Shown here one piece after another: positions 49,489 to 58,231 of a DNA stretch of 64,000 nucleotides. Made by a program: the position numbers and the translations under genes. The DNA is from Leadbetterella sp964423865 (lineage in GTDB: Bacteria; Bacteroidota; Bacteroidia; Cytophagales; Spirosomataceae). Location of the stretch: positions 1 through 64,000 of the forward strand of contig CAYRGN010000003.1 in assembly GCA_964423865.1 (NCBI GenBank). The letters are read 5' to 3'. Each line of letters starts with the position of its first letter. Position 1 is the first letter of the stretch. The notes beneath the pieces were generated by a model. The model worked only from the letters and a program-made list of their open reading frames with translations. It did not search any database and was not told the origin of the DNA.

Positions 49489-50016
49489 TTACTGCTTCAC
49501 GTACTGAACGTTCAGCAGCAGCCGTACTTCATCGCTGGCTACCACACCGCCGGCTTCCGTTACCGCGCTCCAGGTAAGACCGAAGTCCTGACGGTTGATT
49601 TTACCCTCTACTTCAAAACCCGCTTTGGTTTGTCCGTAACCGTCTACTACCACACCGCCGAAATCTCCTCTCAAAGTCACCGGCTTGGTGGTTCCTTTCA
49701 TGGTCAGATCACCTTTCAAGACCACTTCTCCACCCGAAAGATCCAGGGAGGTAGACTGGAAAGAAAGTTCGGGAAATTTCTCTGCATCAAAGAAATCGCC
49801 TGATTTCAGGTGGCCGTCTCTTTGTTCGTTTTTGGTGGTGATGGAGTCAATCTTCGCCGAGAAACTTACCTTACCGCCATTAAAATCCTCTCCTTCACCC
49901 GCACATTCCACGGTAGAGTCGAAGTCTGTAAACTCACCGGTTACGGTGCTGATCATTAAATGTTTGATTTTGAATTGTACTTCTGAATGAGAAGGGTCGA
50001 TTTTCCAAGTGCTCAT
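49489..50016 (-). CDS. YceI family protein
   Basis: A 175-aa lipocalin-like protein with the YceI pattern: WKIDPSHSEVQFKIKHLMISTVTGEFTDFD, then VSFSAKIDSITTKNEQRDGHLKSGDFFDAEKFPELSF and TKPVTLRGDFGG. Family members bind polyisoprenoids. No signal peptide is seen, so it is likely cytoplasmic, unlike E. coli YceI. Convergent with prfB. Confidence 0.9.
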   Translation of the reverse strand: MSTWKIDPSHSEVQFKIKHLMISTVTGEFTDFDSTVECAGEGEDFNGGKVSFSAKIDSITTKNEQRDGHLKSGDFFDAEKFPELSFQSTSLDLSGGEVVLKGDLTMKGTTKPVTLRGDFGGVVVDGYGQTKAGFEVEGKINRQDFGLTWSAVTEAGGVVASDEVRLLLNVQYVKQ

Positions 50017-50129
50017 ATTTGTAATTAGTTAATTTTTATATGTATATACATTAAATACAATTACAGGTGTTTAAAAGTTTCATTCTTTTCCACTTTTTTT
50101 TAAAAAGCCCTGCTAAATTGCGATTTAAT

Positions 50130-51851
50130 ATGAAACGAATGAGCAGCTTAGCATTGAGAAAACGAGAGTTTCTTCCTGAAAATTATAAAATTGATAACTG
50201 GGATTCCCTGAAAGCGTATTATGAAAATATTAAAGGCAGGGAGCTAAGCAGCCCGGCCGATTTTTTGAAATGGCTGAAGGATAAAAGTGAGCTGGAGTCG
50301 TATGTGTCGGAAGATTTTGCCTGGCGTTATATCCGGATGACCTGCGACACGGCCGATGCAGCCCTTCAGCAGGCTTACCAGGACTTTGTGGAAAACATTC
50401 AGCCCCACCTGGCGGCTTACGGCGATATACTGAATAAAAAGACACTGGAGTATGCCGGAAAGTGGCCGTTGGAGGAAGCCGGTTACGCGATCATGCTGCG
50501 CGGAATAACGGAGTCGGTGAAGATCTTCCGGGAGGAAAATATCGCGCTGTTTACGGATATCCAACTGAAACAGGCCGAATACCAGTCGCTTACCGGTGCC
50601 ATGACCGTCACCATAGACGGGGAAGAAATGACCCTGCCCCAGGCTGGAACCTTGCTGCAAAGTCCTGACCGCGCCCTGAGGGAAAACGCCTGGAGGGCTA
50701 TTTCGGAAAGGAGGCTGGCCGACAAAGACCAGCTGGACCGGATTTTTTCGGAGCTCCTGGTCTTGCGGAACGAGGTAGCCAGGAATGCAGGATTCCGGAA
50801 TTTCCGGGATTATATGTTCGCTGCCATGGGCCGCTTTGATTACACCCCGCAGGACTGCTTCGATTTTCATGCCTCTGTGGCTTCTACGGTGGTGCCGGTG
50901 GCTAACCGTCAGGAAGCGGAGCGGAAAAGGCAACTGGGGTACGAACGGTACCGTCCGTGGGATGCCAAAGTCGATACGGAAGGCAAAGAACCGCTGAAAC
51001 CTTTTAAAGACGGTGCCGACCTGCTCGATAAAACGGAGGTGTGCTTTACCGGTATCGATCCGAAGTTTGCGGAATACATCCGGACCATGCGGAAAATGGG
51101 CCATTTTGATGTGGAATCCCGGAAAGGCAAAGCCCCGGGGGGCTATAATTATCCCCTGGAAGAAACCGGTGTACCTTTTATTTTTATGAACGCTACCGAT
51201 ACCGTCCGTGACATGGTGACCATGGTGCACGAAGGCGGCCATGCTATTCATTCTTTTGAGGTGCGCAATCTGCCGCTGAACGCTTACCGGAATCCGCCAA
51301 TGGAAGTGGCTGAACTGGCCTCCATGAGCATGGAGCTTATATCCATGGAGCATTGGGATGCGTATTTCCCCGATCCGGAGCAGCTCAAAAGAGCGAAAAG
51401 AGAACATCTCCGGGATATCCTGGCAGCCTTACCGTGGATCGCCACCATCGATAAGTTCCAGCATTGGCTCTATGAAAATCCGGCCCACACCCTGGAGCAG
51501 CGGGCAGAGAAGTGGACTGTTGTTTTTGATGAATTTTCGGATACGGTGACGGATTGGTCGGGACTGGAGAAGTTCAAAGAGTACAGCTGGCAGCGTCAGC
51601 TCCATATCTATGAAGTGCCTTTTTACTATATTGAATACGGTATGGCGCAGTTAGGCGCTATCAGCGTGTGGCGGAATTATAAGTCGGATCCGGCCAAAGG
51701 GCTGAAGCAGTACACCGAAGCCCTGGCCCTCGGCTATACGCAGGGGATCCGGGAGATCTACGCTGCTGCGGGTATCCGTTTTGATTTCTCGAAGGCGTAC
51801 ATTGCGGAGTTGATGGATTTTGTGAAGGGGGAGCTGGCACAAGTGAGTTAA
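50130..51851 (+). CDS. pepF: M3 family oligoendopeptidase (PepF-like)
   Basis: A 573-aa zinc metallopeptidase of the thimet/oligopeptidase F family, from the ATG at 50130; an upstream in-frame start at 50067 would add a hydrophobic tail not expected here. The zinc site is VHEGGHAIH, with His367, Glu368 and His371, and the third ligand Glu is in the downstream NPPMEVAELASMSMELI. It degrades cytosolic peptides. A second, decayed copy of the last 180 bp lies 0.4 kb downstream. Confidence 0.88.
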   Translation: MKRMSSLALRKREFLPENYKIDNWDSLKAYYENIKGRELSSPADFLKWLKDKSELESYVSEDFAWRYIRMTCDTADAALQQAYQDFVENIQPHLAAYGDILNKKTLEYAGKWPLEEAGYAIMLRGITESVKIFREENIALFTDIQLKQAEYQSLTGAMTVTIDGEEMTLPQAGTLLQSPDRALRENAWRAISERRLADKDQLDRIFSELLVLRNEVARNAGFRNFRDYMFAAMGRFDYTPQDCFDFHASVASTVVPVANRQEAERKRQLGYERYRPWDAKVDTEGKEPLKPFKDGADLLDKTEVCFTGIDPKFAEYIRTMRKMGHFDVESRKGKAPGGYNYPLEETGVPFIFMNATDTVRDMVTMVHEGGHAIHSFEVRNLPLNAYRNPPMEVAELASMSMELISMEHWDAYFPDPEQLKRAKREHLRDILAALPWIATIDKFQHWLYENPAHTLEQRAEKWTVVFDEFSDTVTDWSGLEKFKEYSWQRQLHIYEVPFYYIEYGMAQLGAISVWRNYKSDPAKGLKQYTEALALGYTQGIREIYAAAGIRFDFSKAYIAELMDFVKGELAQVS

Positions 51852-52202
51852 GTATATTAAGGCTTAATTGTCTTGGCTTATTGCCAGCGATAACGTGGGA
51901 AATGGAGTAGCAATAGCCGGAGATAAAATTTATTATTGGCTATATGTTATTTATTTTATATAGTTGTAGCCAGTAATAAATACAATTAGAGTATGATTGG
52001 CCGCTTATCATACTGGTATTGCCCTATTGATAAAAGATACGATGAAAATCTCCGTAACAAGCGGGGGATTTTTCGCTCTGAAGCACATCCCGGAAAGCAA
52101 TTCATATCACACTCATTACAACTTATGGCGTAAAGCATAATGAATACAGGGGTAACATACAATCAGAAGTTACAATGGATGACTTATTCGCCTTTTGATT
52201 CA

Positions 52203-52380
52203 TTAGGTGCCATCAGCGTGTGGCGGAATTACAAATCGGATCCGGCCAAAGGGCTGAAGCAGTACACCGAGGCCCTGGCCCTCGGATATACTAGGGCATC
52301 AAAGGGATCTATGCGGCGGCGGGTATCCGCTTTGATTTTTCGAAGGAGTATATAGCAGAGCTATGGGTTTTGTCACCAAT
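52203..52380 (+). pseudogene. Remnant of a second pepF-like gene (3' end)
   Basis: This stretch matches the 3' end of pepF (51651-51830) at roughly 80% identity but with a one-base deletion at about 52292. Restoring the frame gives GIKGIYAAAGIRFDFSKEYIAEL, versus GIREIYAAAGIRFDFSKAYIAEL in pepF. The differences are mostly synonymous or conservative, so it is a fragment of a diverged paralogue rather than an exact local copy. Upstream sequence (51852-52202) shows no homology that I can see. It marks the left edge of the AT-rich island. Confidence 0.8.
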
Positions 52381-52386
52381 ATTGTA

Positions 52387-53349
52387 TTATGGAGCTTGAA
52401 ACCACCAAAGCCCAAGCAATTCTTTTTTGATAGGTTTAATATCGGGAAGCCACAATCCGCCGCTATGACAATGGCTTGAATAAAACTCTGCAAAGTCGCT
52501 ATGCTCTTTTCGTAAATCTCTCAAGAAACCATCACGATAATTTTTTATCATACCGCCCCCATTATATGATTCTAAAATCATATCTATAAATCCTAAATTA
52601 TTAAGATTCCGCTCATCGTATCGTTCGGCTAACTGCTGTTTTTGAGATTCATCCAGATGCCCCTGAATTTTCTCATACATCCACTGTTCCCATGATTGAT
52701 AAGATTTTATTCTTTCTTCAAGAGGGATTATGTCATTTAGTGCTTTTTTGTATTTAACCGTCTTCAACTCATAGTCTGTAATTTCTTCGGATAGCTTTAT
52801 TTGGGCGTTTTCTGAAAAGTTTTCATTCTCTGTCAAAACTCTATTAATTCTTTTAATTTCTATATCATTCTCTTTGATTCTTTGGGTACTTATTTGTCTT
52901 AACCATCCGAGAGATGAGCCCAAAGAACGCAACCTATTTCTCTTCAACGATTTGATTTTTTTTCGATACTTAATAACCCCTATACATGTACTTAAAGCAA
53001 AAGGGAGAGTTATAGACACTATATCATTGGCTAATAATCTTGTGGTGGTATAGATATTGAGATTGAGATTGAGACTGAAATTTAAAAGGGAGCAAACTAC
53101 AATTATTAAAAGACTAAAAAAGAGGGGAGATAAAAATCCAAGGAAAAAAATTAAAGAACCCAAATCCATAAAGTCGTCTAACCCGAATACTTGTAGAAAT
53201 TTGTAATACCTTTTCCTTACTTTATGTGTGACCGGAAGTTTCATCATGCTCTTAAACAACCACCCCGCTATTAACCAGGTTATTATTATCTTTATTATGA
53301 TAGGTTTGTTAAAAACTTCAGTGGAAAAAATAGTATAAAATTCTTTCAT
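52387..53349 (-). CDS. Uncharacterised membrane protein with coiled-coil (island gene 1)
   Basis: A 320-aa protein with hydrophobic segments near residues 17-37, 62-88 and 104-128, followed by a long charged region (residues about 140-270) with heptad-like Lys/Glu/Leu spacing, then a conserved-looking C-terminal part (AEFYSSHCHSGGLWLPDIKPI). Sequence is strikingly AT-rich compared with flanking genes. I recognise no family. It forms a cluster with two more small membrane proteins on the same strand. It could be a defence or signalling system, but nothing identifies one. Confidence 0.6.
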   Translation of the reverse strand: MKEFYTIFSTEVFNKPIIIKIIITWLIAGWLFKSMMKLPVTHKVRKRYYKFLQVFGLDDFMDLGSLIFFLGFLSPLFFSLLIIVVCSLLNFSLNLNLNIYTTTRLLANDIVSITLPFALSTCIGVIKYRKKIKSLKRNRLRSLGSSLGWLRQISTQRIKENDIEIKRINRVLTENENFSENAQIKLSEEITDYELKTVKYKKALNDIIPLEERIKSYQSWEQWMYEKIQGHLDESQKQQLAERYDERNLNNLGFIDMILESYNGGGMIKNYRDGFLRDLRKEHSDFAEFYSSHCHSGGLWLPDIKPIKKELLGLWWFQAP

Positions 53350-53421
53350 TTGGGGCTGTTACTATAAGATTATTTTGAATAGTAATTCTCTCACTATAAT
53401 ACACTTGGATTAGACAAAGTG

Positions 53422-53811
53422 TTATGAGTACTTAAATGAACAATAGATAATTAGAAGACCTAGAACGTAAAATTTAATAAAAAAAATAACTTTATGTATG
53501 GTCGGTAAAAGGATATCATAGATTGTTATTCCAACGAATTTAAGGTACGATAATACAAATTTTAGGCAAACACAGGTTAAAGAAATGCTATTGATTAAAA
53601 AGATATTATCCGATTTGAAATCTTTCCAATTAACAACCATAGTAATTATTCCAACTACACTAATTAAGATTCCTAAGATGCCAAATGGTAAGATAGGTCT
53701 ATGGATACCTCTTGATATGTATTCTACTCTTGTACTTAATAAATATTCTTTGTTACCATTAAGTGGAAAAAACAAATACGTAATCACGAGAATTTTGTAA
53801 AGTATTGCCAT
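53422..53811 (-). CDS. Small membrane protein (island gene 2)
   Basis: A 129-aa protein with three or four hydrophobic helices and few charges. It lies 72 bp upstream of the 320-aa gene and 4 bp downstream of the 111-aa gene, all on the minus strand. No recognised motif. AT-rich codon usage. Function unknown. Confidence 0.55.
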   Translation of the reverse strand: MAILYKILVITYLFFPLNGNKEYLLSTRVEYISRGIHRPILPFGILGILISVVGIITMVVNWKDFKSDNIFLINSISLTCVCLKFVLSYLKFVGITIYDILLPTIHKVIFFIKFYVLGLLIIYCSFKYS

Positions 53812-53815
53812 ATAA

Positions 53816-54151
53816 TTACAATTTAAGTCTAATCAAAATTCCATAGCATATAAACCCTAATGCCGCCATTATTTGAATACTAATTTCCTTATATTCAATA
53901 GGTACAATTTCGCTTAGGACAAGAGTTATACCAACATATGAACATGCAATAACCAACAGTTGCAAACCGGTATATCTTTCTTGAAAATGTTGAGCAAAAA
54001 TTTCTTGGGTAATTCTGAGTGCCTGATGCCTCTCAAATCCTTTATTTTTCAAAAATTTAATCGCTTTTTTTTGTCCAATACTATGAAATGTATGCTCTGC
54101 ATAGAACATTACAACTTTGTTATACGTTTCGTCATCTAACTCCATAATCAA
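53816..54151 (-). CDS. Small protein with two C-terminal membrane helices (island gene 3)
   Basis: A 111-aa protein. The first about 60 residues are soluble and helical (EHTFHSIGQKKAIKFLKNKGFERHQALRITQEIFAQHF). They are followed by two transmembrane segments (residues about 62-80 and 90-108). It is the first gene of the three-gene minus-strand cluster. The helical domain could be a sensor for the membrane protein genes that follow; this is speculation. No family recognised. Confidence 0.55.
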   Translation of the reverse strand: MIMELDDETYNKVVMFYAEHTFHSIGQKKAIKFLKNKGFERHQALRITQEIFAQHFQERYTGLQLLVIACSYVGITLVLSEIVPIEYKEISIQIMAALGFICYGILIRLKL

Positions 54152-54381
54152 TTACTTACAATTTCGGTAATTTGCAAATTATTTTGAGTAGTGATTTTCT
54201 CGCAAAAACATACTTACACCATGTTTTTGAAACACATTCAGAAAAAAGATTGTAAGGTATTTTTCTCATTTGTAGGGAAATCGCTACTTTTACAAAGATG
54301 ATGCATATTTGCCGCTTGTGATATTGTGCATGAGTGGTTTAATCTTATGCTATTGTGGTTTTTTCTACCTGTATATACTAA

Positions 54382-54774
54382 ATGGAGCATTTCACGATTC
54401 TTGAAAACAAGACCATTGGCCGCAACATAGCCCGGTATCGTAAGTTTAGAGATAAGATAGCCGTAGAAGTAGCTGACCGCTTAGGGATAAGTGAATCAGC
54501 CTATACCAAATATGAACGGGGAGAAAGTAAAATCACCATTGACTTTATACAGAAAATTGCAGAATTTCTACAGATTGACCCTTTGCAGTTAATTGCTCCG
54601 CAAAACGGGCACGTAACTGAGAACAATAATTCTCCCAATTCAATAGTTGCTTTTGATTTCAACAACCTGACAGCTTCTGATAAGACACAAACTGAAATTT
54701 TAACTACGCTTGTAGAAAATGTAATTTCTATGAATGAGCGGATTTTGAAATTACTGGAAAAGCGGGATAGCTAA
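54382..54774 (+). CDS. Xre-family transcriptional regulator
   Basis: A 130-aa protein with an N-terminal helix-turn-helix of the phage-repressor type (IGRNIARYRKFRDKIAVEVADRLGISESAYTKYERGESKITIDFIQKIAEFLQIDP, split here over 55 residues, beginning near residue 11). The C-terminal half is acidic and coiled. It is transcribed away from the membrane cluster and might control it. The gap 54152-54381 holds its presumed promoter. Confidence 0.8.
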   Translation: MEHFTILENKTIGRNIARYRKFRDKIAVEVADRLGISESAYTKYERGESKITIDFIQKIAEFLQIDPLQLIAPQNGHVTENNNSPNSIVAFDFNNLTASDKTQTEILTTLVENVISMNERILKLLEKRDS

Positions 54775-54953
54775 AAGTTAAGCTTGCCCGTATTTTCAGT
54801 AGAATAAAGGGTATTGTTGAGATTTTTTTCTGCAATTTTATTTATTGCTTCTCTGGCCGGGACAAACAGACTTTCATCGGTTTTAAGGCGTTCATCCAAC
54901 ATTTCTTTAACTTCGTTGGTCAATTCAAAATCTTCTGGTTCGGCATTAGCCAT
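54771..54953 (-). CDS. Orphan 60-aa antitoxin-like protein
   Basis: A 60-aa protein whose middle (ELTNEVKEMLDERLKTDESLFVPAREAINKI) resembles the helical core of small addiction-module antitoxins. No toxin gene is adjacent: its downstream neighbour on this strand is the convergent Xre regulator, with which it shares 4 bp. It may be a solitary antitoxin or a small unrelated protein. Recognition is tentative. Confidence 0.4.
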   Translation of the reverse strand: MANAEPEDFELTNEVKEMLDERLKTDESLFVPAREAINKIAEKNLNNTLYSTENTGKLNF

Positions 54954-55044
54954 AATTAATTCTATTTCACCATTAACTCAAAATACACTTGGTTTGTATA
55001 TAGTATTTTACCAAATTGCAGCCTACTCAAGCCTCAACAATATT

Positions 55045-56439
55045 ATGAAGATCCGGTTTTTCGGGGCTGCCCAACGCGTAACGGGCAGCAAACACCTTAT
55101 CACCACAAACAGGGGTACCAATGTGCTGCTGGACTGCGGCATGTTCCAGGGCATCAATACTTCGGAGCTGAACCTGCAATTCGGTTTTGAGCCTTCGGAG
55201 GTAGATTACCTGCTCCTTTCTCATGCGCATATTGATCATTCGGGGCTGATTCCCCGGCTGGTCAACAAAGGCTTTAACGGGAAGATATTCTGTACGGCGG
55301 CTACCCTTGACCTGTGTAAGATCATGCTGCTGGATTCTGCCCGGATTCAGGAACGGGACCTGGAAAGAGTGAACAAAAGGCGGAAGAACCGGGGGGATGA
55401 ACTCCTGGAAAGTCTATACAGTGAGGAAGATGTGTATACGGCGCTTTCCCTGTTTGTTCCGATAAAGCTGAACAGCCCTTTTTACCTGGAAGAAAACCTC
55501 CGGGTAGAGTATTTCAATGCCGGGCATATCTTGGGGAGTGCCGGTATCCTGCTGAGCTTTGAGGATCTCCATTATACCCAAAAGCTGTTTTTTACGGCCG
55601 ATATAGGCCGTAAAAATGACCGGATACTGGATGCGCCCGCACCGTTCCCGCAGGCCGACTACATCATCTGCGAATCTACTTACGGTGACCGCCTCCATGA
55701 GCCGGATATCGATGCTCAGGCCCGTTTGCTGGAAATAGTGCTCAAAACCTGTGTGCAGAAAAGAGGTAAGCTGATCATTCCGGCGTTTGCTGTAGACCGT
55801 ACGCAGGAGATGATCTACCTGCTCGACCGCCTGGAAAGTTCGGGCCAGCTTCCGCGTATCCCGGTGTATGTGGATAGCCCGCTGGCGGTGGATGCTACCC
55901 GTATCATGAGCCGCCACCGCGAAGATTTTAATCCTGATATCCTGGCCTATATCGAAAGAGACGGAGACGCTTTCGGGTTTAAGAACCTGAAGTATATTAC
56001 GAAAGTAGAAGAGTCGAAGGAGCTGAATTTTAAACCTGAGCCCTGTATCATTATTTCGGCATCGGGGATGGCGGAGGCGGGCCGGATTAAGCACCATATT
56101 GCCAATAATGTGGAAGACAGGCGAAATACCGTCCTGATTGTGGGATATTGCTCTCCGAATACCTTGGGTGCTCAGCTTAAAAACGGCAGCCGTTCCGTGA
56201 AGATATTCGGGGAAGAGAAGACCGTGCGGGCTGAAGTAGAAGTAATGGATTCTTTCTCTGCCCATGCCGATTACGAAGAAATGCTCGACTATCTTTCCTG
56301 CCAGGATCAGGCCAGGGTAAAGGGAGTTTTTCTGGTGCATGGCGAGATTGATACGCAAAAGGCGTTCAGGGAGAGATTAAATCATGCAGGCTTCCGGAAT
56401 GTGCTTATTCCGGCGCAGGGGGAGGGGTTTTCGCTGTAG
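55045..56439 (+). CDS. Beta-CASP metallo-beta-lactamase fold RNA/DNA hydrolase
   Basis: A 464-aa protein from the ATG at 55045. The zinc motif SHAHIDHSG has His60, His62, Asp64 and His65. Further ligands are in NAGHILGSAG and TADIGR. The beta-CASP insertion follows, with GDRLHEPDID, and the C-terminal SASGMAEAGRIKHHIANN and VHGEIDTQKAFRERL. These enzymes act on RNA in RNase J/CPSF-like fashion. The open frame runs 77 codons upstream, but that sequence is AT-rich and antisense to the antitoxin-like gene, so the start at 55045 is preferred. Confidence 0.87.
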   Translation: MKIRFFGAAQRVTGSKHLITTNRGTNVLLDCGMFQGINTSELNLQFGFEPSEVDYLLLSHAHIDHSGLIPRLVNKGFNGKIFCTAATLDLCKIMLLDSARIQERDLERVNKRRKNRGDELLESLYSEEDVYTALSLFVPIKLNSPFYLEENLRVEYFNAGHILGSAGILLSFEDLHYTQKLFFTADIGRKNDRILDAPAPFPQADYIICESTYGDRLHEPDIDAQARLLEIVLKTCVQKRGKLIIPAFAVDRTQEMIYLLDRLESSGQLPRIPVYVDSPLAVDATRIMSRHREDFNPDILAYIERDGDAFGFKNLKYITKVEESKELNFKPEPCIIISASGMAEAGRIKHHIANNVEDRRNTVLIVGYCSPNTLGAQLKNGSRSVKIFGEEKTVRAEVEVMDSFSAHADYEEMLDYLSCQDQARVKGVFLVHGEIDTQKAFRERLNHAGFRNVLIPAQGEGFSL

Positions 56440-56456
56440 GGGCAACCGTTACCGCT

Positions 56457-56570
56457 GTCACCTCGAGGGTTACCCCAGTCACCCCGAGCGTTACCCCTGT
56501 CACCCCGAGCGCAGTCGAGGGGCATGCGGTTCTCGACTCCGCTTCGGTTCTCGTCTTCGCTCGAACTGAC
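56457..56570. repeat. 21-bp tandem repeat and inverted motif
   Basis: Units beginning GTCACCTCGAG, GTCACCCCGAG and GTCACCCCGAG start at 56457, 56478 and 56499 (21-bp period), followed by CTCGACTCCGC-type inverse copies to 56570. The motif family (CACCCCGAGCGCAGTCGAGG) is a common interspersed repeat in bacterial genomes. It lies between the beta-CASP gene and the convergent ABC gene and overlaps the latter's stop codon. Confidence 0.82.
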
Positions 56571-58054
56571 TATGCCACGCTTTCCTCCCGCACTGCCCGC
56601 CCCTCATCCAGGTAAAGTTTCTTCGTGATACAAGCCGGAATCTCCTCGGCGTAATGCGTAATATAGATCAGTGTCTTCTGTTGGGATGTCACAATTTCGT
56701 TTAGGGTTTCCCGGAAAAAAACCATCTGGTTGTGATCCAGCCCCTGGCAGGGCTCATCCAATACCAGCAGTTGAGGGTTTTTGACCAGGGCGCGCAGCAG
56801 CAGTACCGTACGTTGCTGCCCGGTAGACAGCTGGTCCAGGCGGTTTTCTTTCAGATGGGATATCCCGAAGAGCTGAAGGTAGGCATCGATGAGGGTCATT
56901 TGTTCTTCTGTCAGCTTCCTGAACAGGCCCATGGTATCAAAAAAGCCGGAGCCGACCACTTTCCACACGGGCGTGAGTTTGTGGAAAAAGAGGTGTAGCT
57001 CCGGGGAAACGAAGCCCAGGCGTTTCTTGATGTCCCAGATGCTTTCACCGGTACCCCGCTTGCGGTCGAAGAGGTAGATCTCGTTACGGTATGCTTGAGG
57101 GTTGTCGGCGGTCAGTAGGCTCATCAGCGTACTTTTCCCGGAGCCGTTAGGCCCCAGTACTGCCCAGCATTCTCCTTTTTTTACTTCCCAGGAGATATGG
57201 CTCAGCACTTCTTTTTCGCCGTACTTTACTTTGATGTCTACCAGTTGCAAGGCCGTACGAAAGTCGGGCAAGGCTTCGGTGTGGAGCTCCCGGATACGGC
57301 TTAGTTTAGCCGACAGGTGGGCGATTTCAGGTTGAACCTCTTCGGGAAGTTCCGCCACCGCTCCCTGGAAAACAATCTCCCCTCGTTCAAAGCGGATCGC
57401 CTGCTTGAAGTTAGATGGAATGTCTCTTTTATCGGCCACCAGGAAAACCTGGACTTCTGACATGCATTCGAGAATTTCTTTCAGCTCATTTCGGCTCTGT
57501 GTATCCAGGCCGGAAAAGGGGTTGTCGAGAAGAATAACATCAGGCTTCTGGAGAAACCAATAGGTGAGGAGGCTGCGCCGGGTTTCCCCGTTCGACAAGG
57601 AGGTGACCTTTCTGTGGAGCAGATGCCCGACCCGGAAGCGGGCGGCGGTCTCCTTCACTTTTTCGGGCGCATGGGCCAGAGGTGGAAGCGTCACAGAAGC
57701 GGGGTCTACCGTTCCGAGGGGCAATACCTGGTTTTGCAATACTTCGTAAAGTGTGGGGCCCACTTCGGCGTCATACGCGTTGTAGCGTTGCTGGTAATAC
57801 TGATAGGCATTTCCCACGATGCGGTGAAAGGAATAGTCGCGGCTGACACTCACTATTTTCCGGCTTGTGTCTTTGTACAGTTTTCCGCCTGAAGGAAATA
57901 TTTTCCCGGCCAGGAGATCCAGGAAGGTGCTTTTCCCCGAACCGTTCGGTCCTGTGACGGCCCAGTGGTCTGTACCGTGGTCAAGGAAGGTGATATTTTG
58001 TAAAACCGGGTTGTCGTTTTTCTTTACCGAAATATTGTCTAAGCGGATGACCAT
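56570..58054 (-). CDS. Twin-domain ABC ATPase (ModF-like)
   Basis: A 494-aa cytoplasmic protein with two ABC nucleotide-binding domains and no membrane span, from the ATG at 58054. Domain 1 has Walker A GPNGSGKSTFLDLLAG, signature SLSNGETRRS and Walker B VILLDNPFSG. Domain 2 has GPNGSGKSTLMSLLTA, LSTGQQRTVLLL and LLVLDEPCQG. The layout matches E. coli ModF, an ATPase linked to molybdate transport genes, though none are nearby. A translation factor or DNA-repair role is also possible. Confidence 0.82.
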   Translation of the reverse strand: MVIRLDNISVKKNDNPVLQNITFLDHGTDHWAVTGPNGSGKSTFLDLLAGKIFPSGGKLYKDTSRKIVSVSRDYSFHRIVGNAYQYYQQRYNAYDAEVGPTLYEVLQNQVLPLGTVDPASVTLPPLAHAPEKVKETAARFRVGHLLHRKVTSLSNGETRRSLLTYWFLQKPDVILLDNPFSGLDTQSRNELKEILECMSEVQVFLVADKRDIPSNFKQAIRFERGEIVFQGAVAELPEEVQPEIAHLSAKLSRIRELHTEALPDFRTALQLVDIKVKYGEKEVLSHISWEVKKGECWAVLGPNGSGKSTLMSLLTADNPQAYRNEIYLFDRKRGTGESIWDIKKRLGFVSPELHLFFHKLTPVWKVVGSGFFDTMGLFRKLTEEQMTLIDAYLQLFGISHLKENRLDQLSTGQQRTVLLLRALVKNPQLLVLDEPCQGLDHNQMVFFRETLNEIVTSQQKTLIYITHYAEEIPACITKKLYLDEGRAVREESVA

Positions 58055-58206
58055 TGCATTTGGGGTGTATTTCCACTGCAAAGGTCGGATAAATCGGGCG
58101 AAGAGGTAAAGGTTTTCTGCTTTTCAGTGTAAATTTGTGTCCAAAATAACAGATAGGAAGTGATCCGCTATGCATTATACCCTTTCCTTAGTATAGGGTT
58201 TCGGAA

Positions 58207-58227
58207 AGCTGACCGCTGATAGCTAAA
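58207..58227. repeat. Short heptanucleotide repeat upstream of argF'
   Basis: AGCTGAC, CGCTGAT, AGCTAAA in 7-bp phase, ending 4 bp before the argF' start codon. Confidence 0.6.
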
Positions 58228-58231
58228 AAGT

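Noticed and set aside
54814..55044. Upstream extension of the beta-CASP protein
   Set aside because: AT-rich sequence antisense to the antitoxin-like gene; the first family-like residue is the MKIRFFGAAQ at 55045.
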